NCBI GenBank assembly: GCA_964645045.1 | Contig: CAZXYZ010000023.1 | Location: 1 to 64,000 of the forward strand | DNA length: 64,000 bases | Origin: Anammoximicrobium sp964645045 | GTDB taxonomy: Bacteria; Planctomycetota; Planctomycetia; Pirellulales; Pirellulaceae | Reading direction: 5' to 3' | Made by a program: the position numbers and the translations under genes | In this document: positions 17,525 to 26,891 of the stretch, in pieces | How positions within the stretch are numbered: position 1 is the stretch's first letter | Layout of the letters: each line of letters begins with the position of its first letter | Notes under the pieces: generated by a model | Told to the model about the DNA's origin: nothing | What the model saw: the letters and a program-made list of their open reading frames with translations, nothing else | The model's database searches: none

Positions 17525-19576
17525 TCACGGCGTGGGCACGCTGATCATCTGCTCGCCCGCCGGCTGAAGCAGGGACGTGCCAAATTGCCCGACGCTGGAG
17601 AATCGGCGAAAGCCCTTGGCGATCCGCAAACCGGCGATCCACGAATCCAGGCTCCGCCAGCGGGCGTCCAACAACTCCTTCACCATGTCTCCGCCTTTGG
17701 CATTGAACGACATGAACGCCGGCCCAAATTCGGTCGAGGTCTCCCAAACGGCCTTGCCGCCGCTGTCGACAAATCCCACCTGACACGCGACCCGCCGATT
17801 GGGCACTTGCAGGGTGCCGCCTCCGGAACCGAACGAGCGATATTCCAGCGGTTGCCCCAGATCCTTCTCGGTGACGGCCACGCGCAGGCGGAACGCCCCG
17901 CCTTCCGCGACCTGGAAGCCCGTCGCGGACAGCTTGCCTCGAAACGCGTCGGTCAGCCGCTGCTGCAGGTCGGCGGGCGGAGCCTGACTCGTAACGCTCA
18001 CCTCCAATCCGACCGCGTCACCCGCCTTCAGCACCGGCTGGTTGGCGGCGACGAACGCGTCGATCTTCGACTCCACGTCCTGGCTGGGCACGGTCGCCGC
18101 CGTCAGATAGTGCTCGCTGCCGGTTTGGGCGGCGAACCAGGCCCGCGAGTCAAGCGACTGAACCAGGGCGGGCAGCCCGTGGTACTTCCAGACGGTCATC
18201 TCGCGCTTCAGGGAAACCAGGTACTGACCGGCCAGCAAATAGTCCTCGCTAATCCATTGCAGCGACGGACTGTACCGAGGCGTCTCGATGGCGTGGACCA
18301 ATTTGCCGTCGTTCGCATCGAACACGGACAACGTATCCTCCATGCCGATCGGGGCGCTGAACAAGGCCGCGATCGACTTGCCGTCCGGCGAAAAGGCGAT
18401 GGCGGCCAGACTCAGAAAATCCGCCGACAGCGGACCCAATGAGCCCACGTGCCGACCGTCCGCCGCGTGAAAGAACCGCAACCACAGCCCGGAGTGCTGC
18501 ACGAGATACTTGCCGCCCGGACTGAGCAACAGCGGATTCGGCGAGTTGTGGGCGACGCGGTAGACTTCGGTGCCCCGGGCGGCGTCCCAAGCGATGGCCT
18601 CCGGATCCGAGGCGTGATACGTCAAGACGCGCTCGGCGTCCAGCATCAGCGTCCAGGCGATGCGCTTCGAGGATTGGTCGCCGTACGGCTTCCACTGGGC
18701 GGCCTGCTCCAGACTCGCACTCTTCCACCGCCACAGCTGCAACGATTCGGCCGCGGCATACGAATCCGCCGCGTACAACAGCAGCCCCATGCCGTCCAGG
18801 CTGGCCGCCAGAGGCTTGGTGTGTTGAGGAAACGCATGCTCGCCCACGACTTGTCCACTCTTCAGGTCCAGGCGTTGCACCAGCACATCGGACTTGCCGG
18901 ACGAACGGTGGAAAACGAGCACGGCTTGCGCCACGTCCGGCCGCGTGAAATAAGCCGCCTGCAACCGGTCGGCCACACGCAACGGCTGGGCCAGCAGTCC
19001 GGACGGACCGGCAGGCAGGCTTTCCGGCTGCCATTGCCAAGGCGTCGAGTCGTTGACGGTGGCCGCGACGGTGGTCTTACGAGTGGCGGCGGGGGCATCC
19101 GAAGACGGCGCCGCAGCGCCGGACGTGATGCCGGTCGCTGTCCCGCTGTCACCCGCGACCAGCGGAGCTGATTCAGATTCATCCGACGAACCGCCGAATA
19201 CCAGGATCAAGACCAGCAGCAACAAACAAACGCCGCCGCCAACGCCGCCCGCAATCCACACGATCTTGGGAACGCCTCCACCGCCGGGTGCGGACGTGGG
19301 GCGCCGAGCGGCGGCTCCCGCAGGCGTTCGCCCTGAGCTCAACGGTGACGGTCCCAACGGATCGCCGCCCAAATCCCGGTCCGTCAGACCGTCCAGCGGC
19401 GAAGGGCCGGCCAGATCGGCCAGCACCGGTTCGATCGTCTGGGCCAAGACCGGATCATCGGCCTTGGGGATCGCCAGAATCGCTCCGCATTTCTTGCATT
19501 TGGCCTTCTTGCCCGCCATCGAATCGGCGACGGTGTACTTGCTCTTGCAGCCCGGGCAACTGGTCGAAATCGTCAT
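17525..19576 (-). CDS. MJ0042-type zinc-ribbon membrane protein with WD-like domain
   Basis: This 683-residue protein starts with a zinc ribbon of the MJ0042 type (Cys7, Cys10, Cys27, Cys30), followed by a Pro/Gly-rich linker and one transmembrane segment at about 104-128. Outside the membrane, at about 190-450, is a WD40-like propeller with recurring FSPDGK- and SPGGK-type turns. The last 200 residues form a separate domain ending in EQMISVPTP. The zinc ribbon would face the cytoplasm. This type of architecture is common in planctomycetes and the function is unknown. The ATG at 19576 has a GGAGG site; the longer frame does not. It lies 120 bases upstream of the MMPL start on the same strand. 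Confidence 0.83.
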   Translation of the reverse strand: MTISTSCPGCKSKYTVADSMAGKKAKCKKCGAILAIPKADDPVLAQTIEPVLADLAGPSPLDGLTDRDLGGDPLGPSPLSSGRTPAGAAARRPTSAPGGGGVPKIVWIAGGVGGGVCLLLLVLILVFGGSSDESESAPLVAGDSGTATGITSGAAAPSSDAPAATRKTTVAATVNDSTPWQWQPESLPAGPSGLLAQPLRVADRLQAAYFTRPDVAQAVLVFHRSSGKSDVLVQRLDLKSGQVVGEHAFPQHTKPLAASLDGMGLLLYAADSYAAAESLQLWRWKSASLEQAAQWKPYGDQSSKRIAWTLMLDAERVLTYHASDPEAIAWDAARGTEVYRVAHNSPNPLLLSPGGKYLVQHSGLWLRFFHAADGRHVGSLGPLSADFLSLAAIAFSPDGKSIAALFSAPIGMEDTLSVFDANDGKLVHAIETPRYSPSLQWISEDYLLAGQYLVSLKREMTVWKYHGLPALVQSLDSRAWFAAQTGSEHYLTAATVPSQDVESKIDAFVAANQPVLKAGDAVGLEVSVTSQAPPADLQQRLTDAFRGKLSATGFQVAEGGAFRLRVAVTEKDLGQPLEYRSFGSGGGTLQVPNRRVACQVGFVDSGGKAVWETSTEFGPAFMSFNAKGGDMVKELLDARWRSLDSWIAGLRIAKGFRRFSSVGQFGTSLLQPAGEQMISVPTP

Positions 19577-19813
19577 GGATGAGAACCTCCGGAAGAGAGA
19601 CGGACAAGCCCAAGGCGCAGGATAGCACGGGCGGCGGGACACACGCAAGCAAGCATCCAGCCCGATTCCCTTTCAGGCCCAAGGGCGGTTGGATTCCCAG
19701 CCGGGAAACGTGTATCATGGTGCCCGTGGCGGCGCGGACGCCCTGCGCCGCAGTTGTCCCGCCGGGACGTCCGATGGCCGGCCCCCGCATCCCCGTTAGA
19801 TAAGGATTTGAAC

Positions 19814-21265
19814 GTGACACGCGACACGCACCAGGACCTGGAACGGCTGTACGCTCAACGACTGAATCGGTACGTCACTGCGATGCGGAATGAAATGCCG
19901 GATATGGTCCCCATCCGGCCGTTTGTCGCGGAGGTCACCGGCGTGTACGCGGGCTACACGTGCCAGGAAGTGACGCACGATTACGACAAGGCGCTGTTGG
20001 CGGCCCGCAAGTGCGCCGCCGACTTCGACTGGGACGCGGTCGTCGGCAACATGGTCTACGTCTGGACCGGACTGGCCCAGGCCCTGGGATTGAAGTACTA
20101 CGGCATCCCCGGCATCCACATCCCGCCCGACGTCGGCTTCCAGTACCGCGAACCGGAGGAAGACGAGGCTTGGATGCGGCCCGACGAGTACGACCAACTG
20201 ATCGAAGATCCGACGGGCTTCCTGTGGAACGTCTGGTTTCCGCGCGTCTCGGCCGAGGTGCCCGGGCCCGGCCAGCCGGCCACGTATCGGGGAAATGTCG
20301 CCCTGGCCAAAGGCGCGATGGCCATGCTGCAGTACTTCTACGCCTTGGGCGGCCAGGGCCAGTTGTTGAGGCAGGAATCCGGCACCGTGTCGGCCATTGC
20401 CGGGATCCTCAAGGCCCCGTTCGATATCATCGCGGACAAGCTGCGCGGATACATCGGCCTGACCATGGATATGCACACCCAGCCGGACAAAGTGCTGGCC
20501 GCCTGCGAAGCCCTGGTGCCGCATTTGACCCACGCCGCCTGTACCACGGCGGACGCCAACAAACAAGTGCCGGTCGGCTATTGGATGCACCGGGGCTGCG
20601 TGCCGTTTGTGAACATGAAGCAGTTCCACTCGCACTACTGGCCCACGCTGCGGCCGATCGTCGAAGAGTTGTGGAAGCACGGGCACCAGACGCTGTTCTA
20701 TGCCGAAGGCAAATGGAACGCGCACCTGGAGACGTTCGCCGAACTGCCCGACCAGAGCATCGTCTATCACGTGGACCAGGACGACATCTTCGACGTCCAC
20801 AAAAAGATCGGCCACAAGTTCTGCCTCAGCGGCGGCATTCCCAATTTCTTGCTCAGCTACGGCACGCCGCAGGAAGTGCGGGACTGCTGCAAGAAGGTGA
20901 TCGAAGGCGTCGCCCGCGATGGTGGCTACATCATGGACGCCGGAGCGATCATGCAGAACGACACCAAGATCGAAAACCTGCGGGCCATGACGGAGACTAC
21001 CCGGGAATTCGGCGTCTACTCGCGCGGCCACGCCAACAGCGGCCCGGTCGCGCCGCCGGCCCCGCAACCCGGCTACGGCGGCCCCGGCATCGGCCTCGAA
21101 GGCCGGCCGCAGCCGGCAATCCAGCCCGGCGTCTGCATGCCGTGGGAACAGAAACTGAAAGAGCTGCCGCCCCTGACCGGCGACGCCGAACTGGCGCGGC
21201 GGGTCTGGAACAACGTCGAAGGCTTGGGCAATATGTTCATTTGGCAAGTTCTGTTGTCGTTCTGA
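19814..21265 (+). CDS. uroporphyrinogen decarboxylase-family protein
   Basis: This 483-residue protein has the UroD/methyltransferase-A TIM-barrel fold. The recognisable parts are the DIIADKLRGYIGLTMDM segment, the conserved-looking HRGCVPFVNMKQF region, and a late GGIPNFLLSYGTPQEVRDCC block. UroD enzymes decarboxylate uroporphyrinogen, but this subgroup more often transfers methyl groups to or from corrinoid proteins. The family's usual N-terminal RQAGR motif is absent, so true haem synthesis is unlikely. I chose the GTG at 19814 with AAGGAT six bases upstream; a TTG at 19808 is possible. It is divergent from the zinc-ribbon gene. Confidence 0.78.
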   Translation: MTRDTHQDLERLYAQRLNRYVTAMRNEMPDMVPIRPFVAEVTGVYAGYTCQEVTHDYDKALLAARKCAADFDWDAVVGNMVYVWTGLAQALGLKYYGIPGIHIPPDVGFQYREPEEDEAWMRPDEYDQLIEDPTGFLWNVWFPRVSAEVPGPGQPATYRGNVALAKGAMAMLQYFYALGGQGQLLRQESGTVSAIAGILKAPFDIIADKLRGYIGLTMDMHTQPDKVLAACEALVPHLTHAACTTADANKQVPVGYWMHRGCVPFVNMKQFHSHYWPTLRPIVEELWKHGHQTLFYAEGKWNAHLETFAELPDQSIVYHVDQDDIFDVHKKIGHKFCLSGGIPNFLLSYGTPQEVRDCCKKVIEGVARDGGYIMDAGAIMQNDTKIENLRAMTETTREFGVYSRGHANSGPVAPPAPQPGYGGPGIGLEGRPQPAIQPGVCMPWEQKLKELPPLTGDAELARRVWNNVEGLGNMFIWQVLLSF

Positions 21266-21289
21266 GCCGGTCGTGGCGGCGAGAGGTTA

Positions 21290-21385
21290 GTCGGCTTCAG
21301 CCGACTCCACGTCTGCCACCAGCTTCAACTGGTGGGAGTGGTTGTCGCACGCCGTTTCACGGAGCCGGCTTCAGCCGGGCTTCTC
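21290..21385. repeat. row of three small hairpins with CTTCA loops
   Basis: Three short inverted repeats follow one another: AGTCGGCTTCAGCCGACT, CCACCAGCTTCAACTGGTGG and GCCGGCTTCAGCCGGGC. Each has a loop around CTTCA. They sit just after the UroD-family gene and may serve as a terminator or as REP-like sites. Confidence 0.6.
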
Positions 21386-21452
21386 GATCCGGGGTTCAGC
21401 CAAGGAGTATGACAACAATAGCGTGTCAAACCCATTCACCACCGAGGTCCTT

Positions 21453-22323
21453 ATGAAACTCCAGCGACGCGAATTTCTGACGAGCGCGGCTGCCTTGGCG
21501 GGGATCGTCGGCGTGCCTGCCGGCCAGATCCGCGCGGCGGCCGACGCGAACTCGTATCCTTACCTGGGGCGCACCGAGGACTATGCCGACTTCCGGATTA
21601 TCGATCCAGGGTTGACGATCGCGAAGATCGAGTCGTGGACTCAGGGGGCCTACGGCATCGTCCGGGTTACGACCAACGACGGGCATTGCGGCGACGGGCA
21701 GCTGTCGTCATTCGAGCCGGATATCACCGCCACGGTGCTGCATCGGCAGGTGGCCCGTCACGTGCTGGGCGGGATCCGGCGCAGATCGACGCGTTGGTGG
21801 ACCGCGTGATCGACGCCAATATGAAGTTTCCCTGGTCATCTGGTTCGAAGAGCCGTGTCCGTACTGGGAGCTGGAATGGACGGCCAAAGTCGCTGCGGCC
21901 CTGAAAATGAACGTGGCGGGGGGCGAACAGGACAATGACCTGGCCCAATGGCGGCGGATGATTCGGATGAACGCGGTCGACGTCCTGCAGCCGGATCTGT
22001 GCTACGCGGGCGGGTTTACCCGTTCCTGGCGAGTCGCCAAGATGGGCCAGCAGGCCGGCAAGTTGGTCGTGCCGCACTCGTCCCACCTGTCGCTGGTGAC
22101 GCTGTTCTCCCTACACCTGATGGCCGCGATTCCGAACGCGGGCCCGTTCGTCGAATTCACCATCGAAGGCGACGCCAACGAAGGGGAGGCGATCTACAGC
22201 CCGGCGCTGCGCGTCCAGGACGGGAAAGTCAAGATCCCGGACGGCCCTGGCTGGGGCGTGAAGATCAATCCGGCGTGGCTGGAAAGGGCCGCTTACCAGA
22301 AGAGCGAACGGCCGGCGAAGTGA
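21453..22323 (+). pseudogene. enolase-superfamily (mandelate racemase/muconate lactonizing-like) pseudogene
   Basis: The gene begins properly with MKLQRREFLTSAAALAG, a Tat-like leader, and continues as an enolase-superfamily protein. Near 21770 one base is lost, since HVLG should continue as RDPAQIDALVDRVIDANMKFPW in another frame. At about 21831-21836 a second break jumps to VIWFEEPCPYWELEW in a third frame, removing well over 100 residues. The missing part would hold the Lys-x-Lys base and the first metal ligand. The end (GGEQD, the DVLQPDLCYAGG block, VVPHSSH) is intact. The protein cannot be functional. Confidence 0.85.
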
Positions 22324-22599
22324 TCGATGGCCGTGCGGTTGTGTCGCACGCGCCGCTGACGAGACATAACTGTCCTGATAGCATAAGCATTGCCCATCAA
22401 TGGCTATCCCAATCACGGCGGCAACTCCAACACCCTGAACTATCAGACGCGACTTTTCGGCAGCTTCCATCCGGGCGGCTGCCAGTTCGCCTTGTGCGAC
22501 GGCTCCGTCCGCTTTGTGCAAGAAACACTCGACATCAACGTCTATCAGCGGGTGGCGGTGCGCGACGACCGTATGCCCGAACAAGGACTGCCGCAATGA
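22324..22599 (+). pseudogene. C-terminal stump of a DUF1559 protein
   Basis: The readable frame (about 22390-22599) ends with FGSFHPGGCQFALCDGSVRF, the characteristic C-terminus of planctomycete DUF1559 proteins, which are prepilin-like and usually 300 or more residues. The pilin-type N-terminus and the middle are absent, and no good start codon exists. Its stop codon overlaps the ATG of the next lipoprotein gene, as in intact planctomycete DUF1559-lipoprotein pairs. The loss probably accompanied the decay of the neighbouring enolase-like gene. Confidence 0.82.
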
Positions 22600-23012
22600 A
22601 CCGAAACGAATCGTGTCCTTATCCCCGGGGCCTCTTGGCCGTCGCCGCAATGTTGACGGCGGCCGGTTGCGGGAGCGACGGCATCGTCCGCTACGACTTG
22701 GAGTGCGCCGTGCAGTACGACGGCCAGCCGGTTCCCGCGGGAGAGGTTTTCCTCCAGCCGGACGCCTCACGAGGCAACGCCGGTCCGGGCTCGCTCGCCC
22801 TGATCAAGGACGGCCGTTACCAGACCGAACCGGGCAAAGGCATCGTGGGCGGAGCGTACGTCGTCCGCATCCTGGGCTTCGATGGCGTCGCGGTCGGCGA
22901 TTCGGCGACCGGCAAGGGCCTCTTTCCGCAATACGAGACCCAAATCGAGTTTCCCAAAGAGGCGACGACGCACGACTTCGACATCCCACGGGCAACGTCG
23001 CGAAGCCCCTGA
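22596..23012 (+). CDS. small lipoprotein, carboxypeptidase-regulatory-like fold
   Basis: This 138-residue protein has a signal peptide ending in a lipobox (MLTAAGCGSD), so Cys near residue 26 should be lipidated. The rest resembles the small transthyretin/carboxypeptidase-regulatory-like lipoproteins found next to DUF1559 genes in planctomycetes. It includes VQYDGQPVPAGEVFLQP and a GIVGGAYVVRI strand. The ATG overlaps the stop of the DUF1559 remnant in ATGA fashion. Translation may now suffer because its former upstream partner is broken. Function unknown. Confidence 0.78.
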   Translation: MNRNESCPYPRGLLAVAAMLTAAGCGSDGIVRYDLECAVQYDGQPVPAGEVFLQPDASRGNAGPGSLALIKDGRYQTEPGKGIVGGAYVVRILGFDGVAVGDSATGKGLFPQYETQIEFPKEATTHDFDIPRATSRSP

Positions 23013-23024
23013 AGGCAGGCGGGC

Positions 23025-23152
23025 GCCCAATGCCGCTTACTTTGTAGCGGCACGGCGCGAGCCGTCCGGTATTACAATCGTAAAACCGGGCGGCTTGCGC
23101 CGCTCCGCTAACAAAAACGCCCCCAATGTTCCCAAAGTAAGTGGCATTGGGC
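23025..23152 (+). repeat. long near-palindromic element, copy 2 (family B)
   Basis: This 128-base element has outer arms GCCCAATGCCGCTTACTTTG and CAAAGTAAGTGGCATTGGGC. The inner arms are TAGCGGCACGGCGCGAGCCG and CGGCTTGCGCCGCTCCGCTA, around an AATC loop. It fills the gap between the convergent lipoprotein and VWA genes, and might terminate both transcripts. It is nearly identical to 40485-40612. Confidence 0.85.
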
Positions 23153-23174
23153 GGGCGCCGCTTGGCCAGCCTTC

Positions 23175-25205
23175 TCAGAGCTTCGGAATCGGTTGCGGCT
23201 TGGCGCCCGAGGCGCCCGGCTTGCCGCGGTAGCTGTGCCAGTATTCGGGCGCGAAATCGACGCCAAAACCGCGTTGTAGTTCCCCGTGAGCGCGTGCGGC
23301 CCAAGGGGTGCCGGGGTGGTTCTCCATCGTCAAACGAAACAGGGCGGATGCCTTGTCGATGTACGCTTGGCTTTCCTTGGTGCGCGTCGGCGAGTCAACG
23401 ATGACGTTCCAGTGGACGAACCGCAAGTCCGGCGGCTTCGTAAGCGGGACGACCTTCGGCTTCTGAATGAACGCCTCCAGTGCCGCTCCGTATTCCCACA
23501 TCCGCGCCTGGTACGCCACCAGCTGGGCGTAGATCAAGTCGTAGTTGGCCTGCCAACGGGGATCCGCCTCTTGTTCGCGATACCGTGCGCCCTGCTCCAA
23601 CGCTTTTTGGACTCGCGCCACGTACGTCAGGTACCCCTGAGCCTTGGCCTGTTCGCGTCGAGCCTGGCGGACGAACTCGTCGAACACCGGCGAGAAATGC
23701 ACCCGCATCTCGATCTGGTTGCTCAATTCCGGGCGCTGCAGAGGATCCATGTCATAAATGCACTGCCAGATCACGGACCGCAGTGGATAACGGTCGCGGT
23801 CGCGAAGCACTTCGTTCCGGGCCCGTAGATCCGGTCGATACGGCCGCATGATCTCCAATTCGTAGACCCGCTTCTCGCCCCTAACCAGCGAAGACTCCAA
23901 ACTGGGCAACATGAAGAAGATACCACCCGTCTCCCTGGCCATGCGGCACTGCTCGTAGGGTCCGAAGCCGCTGGGAAACGCATCGTGACGCCGCCGGAAC
24001 CCGTCCGTCTGCAACTGCTCGACAAACCCGGTCTCGGGACCGCGGTCGACGGGCAGCCAGTGGATGTCGCGGGTCTGCGGATGTTCCCAACGCATGTACG
24101 CGGTCGGGTATCCAAAGACGGCCTCCCGGCCCAAGACATAGATGGTACATCGCGCGGCCTTGGCGTCGGCGATCACTTGCTCCAAGTGCTGCCAGTTGTC
24201 CGCCCGCTCGCCGCTCTCGTCGGTCACCACGATCAAGACCATCTGGTGATCCGTGCTGCGGGCGTAATCCCGGTGTTGGGCGATGGCCAGCCCGACGGCC
24301 TGACACATGAATTCGCGGCCGGACTCATCCTCCGGCACGGAGGCGATGGCACTGCGGATCTCTTCCACGTCGCTGGTCGGCCGCCGGGTGTGCGCCAAGT
24401 AGCCCTCGCCATAACTGACTACGGACGTCGTCAGCCACGATTCGCGCTGGCTGCCGGTCAACCCCAGCTGGACGTAGACATGGTTGACGCGGTCGCGGAT
24501 CTCCTGTTGGTCGTCCTTCATGCTGCCGGACTGGTCAAAGGCCCAAACGACCAGCACGGAACCGCGGTCCAGCTTCCACATCAACTCCTGCGTGATCCGG
24601 TCCATCGCTTGCTGATAGTCGTCGATGATGGCCCGCGGGTCGCCCTTGAACTCGCCGTCGGGAACGGCTTCGACCAACCGCTCGAAGGTGGGCGCGCTGG
24701 CCAGGGGATACTCGACGCGCACTTCGTCAAGCTCGGCCTCCGCGTCCGCTTGTTCCAGGATCCGGGCGTCCAACTGCGGTGTCCCGGCGCTGCCCTGCAG
24801 TTCGCCGGACGCTCCCACGCGAGGTGCCGAACTAAAGAGGGTCGGCGAGGAATCGGTGACCAACTGATAATCCTTCTCCAACTCGACCTCGACAGGCTCG
24901 TCCTCAATCAAGGGCGAGAAGGCCGCTTCCATGGTGGTCTCATTCGGCCTGATGGGAGGGGGGACCGTCAGGAAAGCCAGCAGGACCATGCCCGCCAGAT
25001 GCACCACCATCGAGCAACCGAAGGAACTCAGGCCGTACAGGACGTCCCACAAGCCGCGTTCTTCGTCGGCCGCCTCCTGGAGATCTTCCTCGTCGGCCAG
25101 TTCCGTGACCTCGCGCACCTCGTCCCCGGCCCGCTCCGGGGCAACGGGCTTGCCCGTGGATCGAAGGCGGGCAACAACAGGCAACGGCGGAGGGCGTGTG
25201 CTCAT
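23175..25205 (-). CDS. von Willebrand factor A domain membrane protein
   Basis: This 676-residue protein has an acidic cytoplasmic N-terminus and one transmembrane segment at about 57-80. A Glu/Asp-rich stretch follows, then a VWA domain at about 215-390. The metal-ion site (MIDAS) is readable as Asp224-x-Ser226-x-Ser228 in FDQSGSM, with a later VVTDESGE block as the third ligand region. The C-terminal third is charged and probably helical. VWA proteins of this type mediate protein contacts at the membrane. The gene is convergent with the lipoprotein gene and divergent from the PAS-GAF-REC gene. Its partners are not evident. Confidence 0.83.
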   Translation of the reverse strand: MSTRPPPLPVVARLRSTGKPVAPERAGDEVREVTELADEEDLQEAADEERGLWDVLYGLSSFGCSMVVHLAGMVLLAFLTVPPPIRPNETTMEAAFSPLIEDEPVEVELEKDYQLVTDSSPTLFSSAPRVGASGELQGSAGTPQLDARILEQADAEAELDEVRVEYPLASAPTFERLVEAVPDGEFKGDPRAIIDDYQQAMDRITQELMWKLDRGSVLVVWAFDQSGSMKDDQQEIRDRVNHVYVQLGLTGSQRESWLTTSVVSYGEGYLAHTRRPTSDVEEIRSAIASVPEDESGREFMCQAVGLAIAQHRDYARSTDHQMVLIVVTDESGERADNWQHLEQVIADAKAARCTIYVLGREAVFGYPTAYMRWEHPQTRDIHWLPVDRGPETGFVEQLQTDGFRRRHDAFPSGFGPYEQCRMARETGGIFFMLPSLESSLVRGEKRVYELEIMRPYRPDLRARNEVLRDRDRYPLRSVIWQCIYDMDPLQRPELSNQIEMRVHFSPVFDEFVRQARREQAKAQGYLTYVARVQKALEQGARYREQEADPRWQANYDLIYAQLVAYQARMWEYGAALEAFIQKPKVVPLTKPPDLRFVHWNVIVDSPTRTKESQAYIDKASALFRLTMENHPGTPWAARAHGELQRGFGVDFAPEYWHSYRGKPGASGAKPQPIPKL

Positions 25206-25352
25206 CGCAATTTCCGAGGCGGCCGGGATTCGACGTAGCTGATTATACCATTTTCCGGGATGACATGCCCGCCGGTCAACGGTTCCTGTTGCTGTTACCG
25301 GCGTTGCTAGCTATAATCAGCCGAAACGGCGGGTGCCTCCAGGAGCTTCGGC

Positions 25353-26891
25353 TTGTCCGCAATACAAAATAGCGATGGCGATTGTGACGCTCGGATCCTC
25401 GAAGATCTGCCGGACGGGATTTGCCTGGTCGACGCCGGTGCAAAGCTGGTCTGGGCCAACGCCCGCTTTCGCCAGTTGTGCCAGTGCGGCGACGTGATCG
25501 GCAAAGGATTCTACGCGGCGCTCGGCTCGCCGGAGATCATGGGCCCCGAGTTCAGCCCTCTGCAGACCGTACTCGTCACCGGCGAAGCGCTCACGACCAA
25601 GGTGCAAGTCGGCGAACGGGGCTACTTTCAACTGCACGTTTCGCCCGTCAGCGGCCTCCGAAATCCGCTGGCCCGCTTGGTTGTGGTGGTCCGCGACATC
25701 ACGCCCGAGGTGCATCAGCAGCAAAAACTGGAAGCCATTCATCAGGCCGGCATCGAACTGACCGATCTGCGGCCGGACGAAATTTTCGACATGACGGTCC
25801 AGGAGCGGGCCGATCTGCTCAAATCGAACATCTTGCACCATACTCAGGCGGTGCTGGACTTTAACGTGGTCGAAGTGCGGCTGTTGGATCAAGCGACCGG
25901 CGAACTGACACCGTTGCTGGCGGAAGGCCTGGATTTCGAAGCGGCTAACCGGAAACTGTGGGCCCGCGCTCAGGACAACGGCGTGACGGGGTTCGTGGCC
26001 GCAACCGGGAAGAGCTACCTGTGCGAAGACGCCGCGGAGGACCCGCTGTACCTGCAGGCGTTCGAGGGTGCCCGTAGCTCGCTGACGGTGCCGCTGATGC
26101 TGCACAACCAAGTCATTGGGACTTTTAACGTCGAAAGCCCCCAGCCCCGCGCGTTCAGCGAGGACGATCTGCTGTTTCTGGAGATTTACGCCGGGAACGT
26201 GGCCTTGGCGCTGAATACCTTGGATCTGCTCGAGGCTCAGGGCGCCGCGATTCTGCAGAAGGGCATCGAGGCGATTCACCGGGCGGTGGCGTTGCCGATC
26301 GATCAAATCCTGAATGACACGGTCCACGTCTTGGATGCCTACCAAGGCTATGAAGCGGGGATCATCGACCGTCTGAAGGACATCTTGCGCAAAGCCCGGG
26401 ATATCCGGCAGCTGATTCACGAGGTGGGGCGAGGCCTGGCGCTGGGCGACGCCATTCCCATCACCGTGCCGGCGTCGGCGTCGCGCGGCTTTGACAACGC
26501 CCGCGTGCTGGTCGTCGACAGTGATGCGACGATTCTGGAGAGCGCGCACAGCATCCTGGAGCAACACAAATGTGAAGTGGAGACGGCTCGGACGGGCGCC
26601 CAGGCCCTGGCGATGGTCCGCAGCTGCCAGGACATCGCTCCCTACAAAATCATCATCACCGACCTCTACTTGTCGGACATGACCGCTTACGATCTGTTTA
26701 TCCAGCTGCAGGGCATCCTGCCGGGCAAAGTTCCCCTGGCGCTGATGAAAGGCTACGGCTGGGACCGGGGCCATGTCGCCGTCGAGTGCCGCAAGGCAGG
26801 GTTGCACGAAAGGGCCTTCCTGCACAAACCGTTTCTCGTGGACCAAGTGCGGCAAGTCATCGAGACGTTGTTGGAATGGCAGCAGGAATGA
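25353..26891 (+). CDS. PAS-GAF-response regulator receiver protein
   Basis: This 512-residue cytoplasmic sensor has a PAS domain at about 12-115, a GAF domain at about 140-295, a helical segment at about 300-365 and a C-terminal receiver domain at about 383-510. The receiver has its acidic pocket (Asp389, Asp391), phospho-acceptor Asp437 in IITDLYL and Lys492 in LHKPF, so it should be phosphorylated. There is no HATPase domain, so it depends on another kinase. The start is TTG at 25353 with an AGGAG site. The next gene overlaps by ATGA, so the two are probably translationally coupled. Confidence 0.87.
   Translation: MSAIQNSDGDCDARILEDLPDGICLVDAGAKLVWANARFRQLCQCGDVIGKGFYAALGSPEIMGPEFSPLQTVLVTGEALTTKVQVGERGYFQLHVSPVSGLRNPLARLVVVVRDITPEVHQQQKLEAIHQAGIELTDLRPDEIFDMTVQERADLLKSNILHHTQAVLDFNVVEVRLLDQATGELTPLLAEGLDFEAANRKLWARAQDNGVTGFVAATGKSYLCEDAAEDPLYLQAFEGARSSLTVPLMLHNQVIGTFNVESPQPRAFSEDDLLFLEIYAGNVALALNTLDLLEAQGAAILQKGIEAIHRAVALPIDQILNDTVHVLDAYQGYEAGIIDRLKDILRKARDIRQLIHEVGRGLALGDAIPITVPASASRGFDNARVLVVDSDATILESAHSILEQHKCEVETARTGAQALAMVRSCQDIAPYKIIITDLYLSDMTAYDLFIQLQGILPGKVPLALMKGYGWDRGHVAVECRKAGLHERAFLHKPFLVDQVRQVIETLLEWQQE

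Noticed and set aside
23175..25205. VWA protein as a MoxR-type chaperone partner
   Set aside because: No MoxR AAA gene is adjacent, so I give only the domain call.
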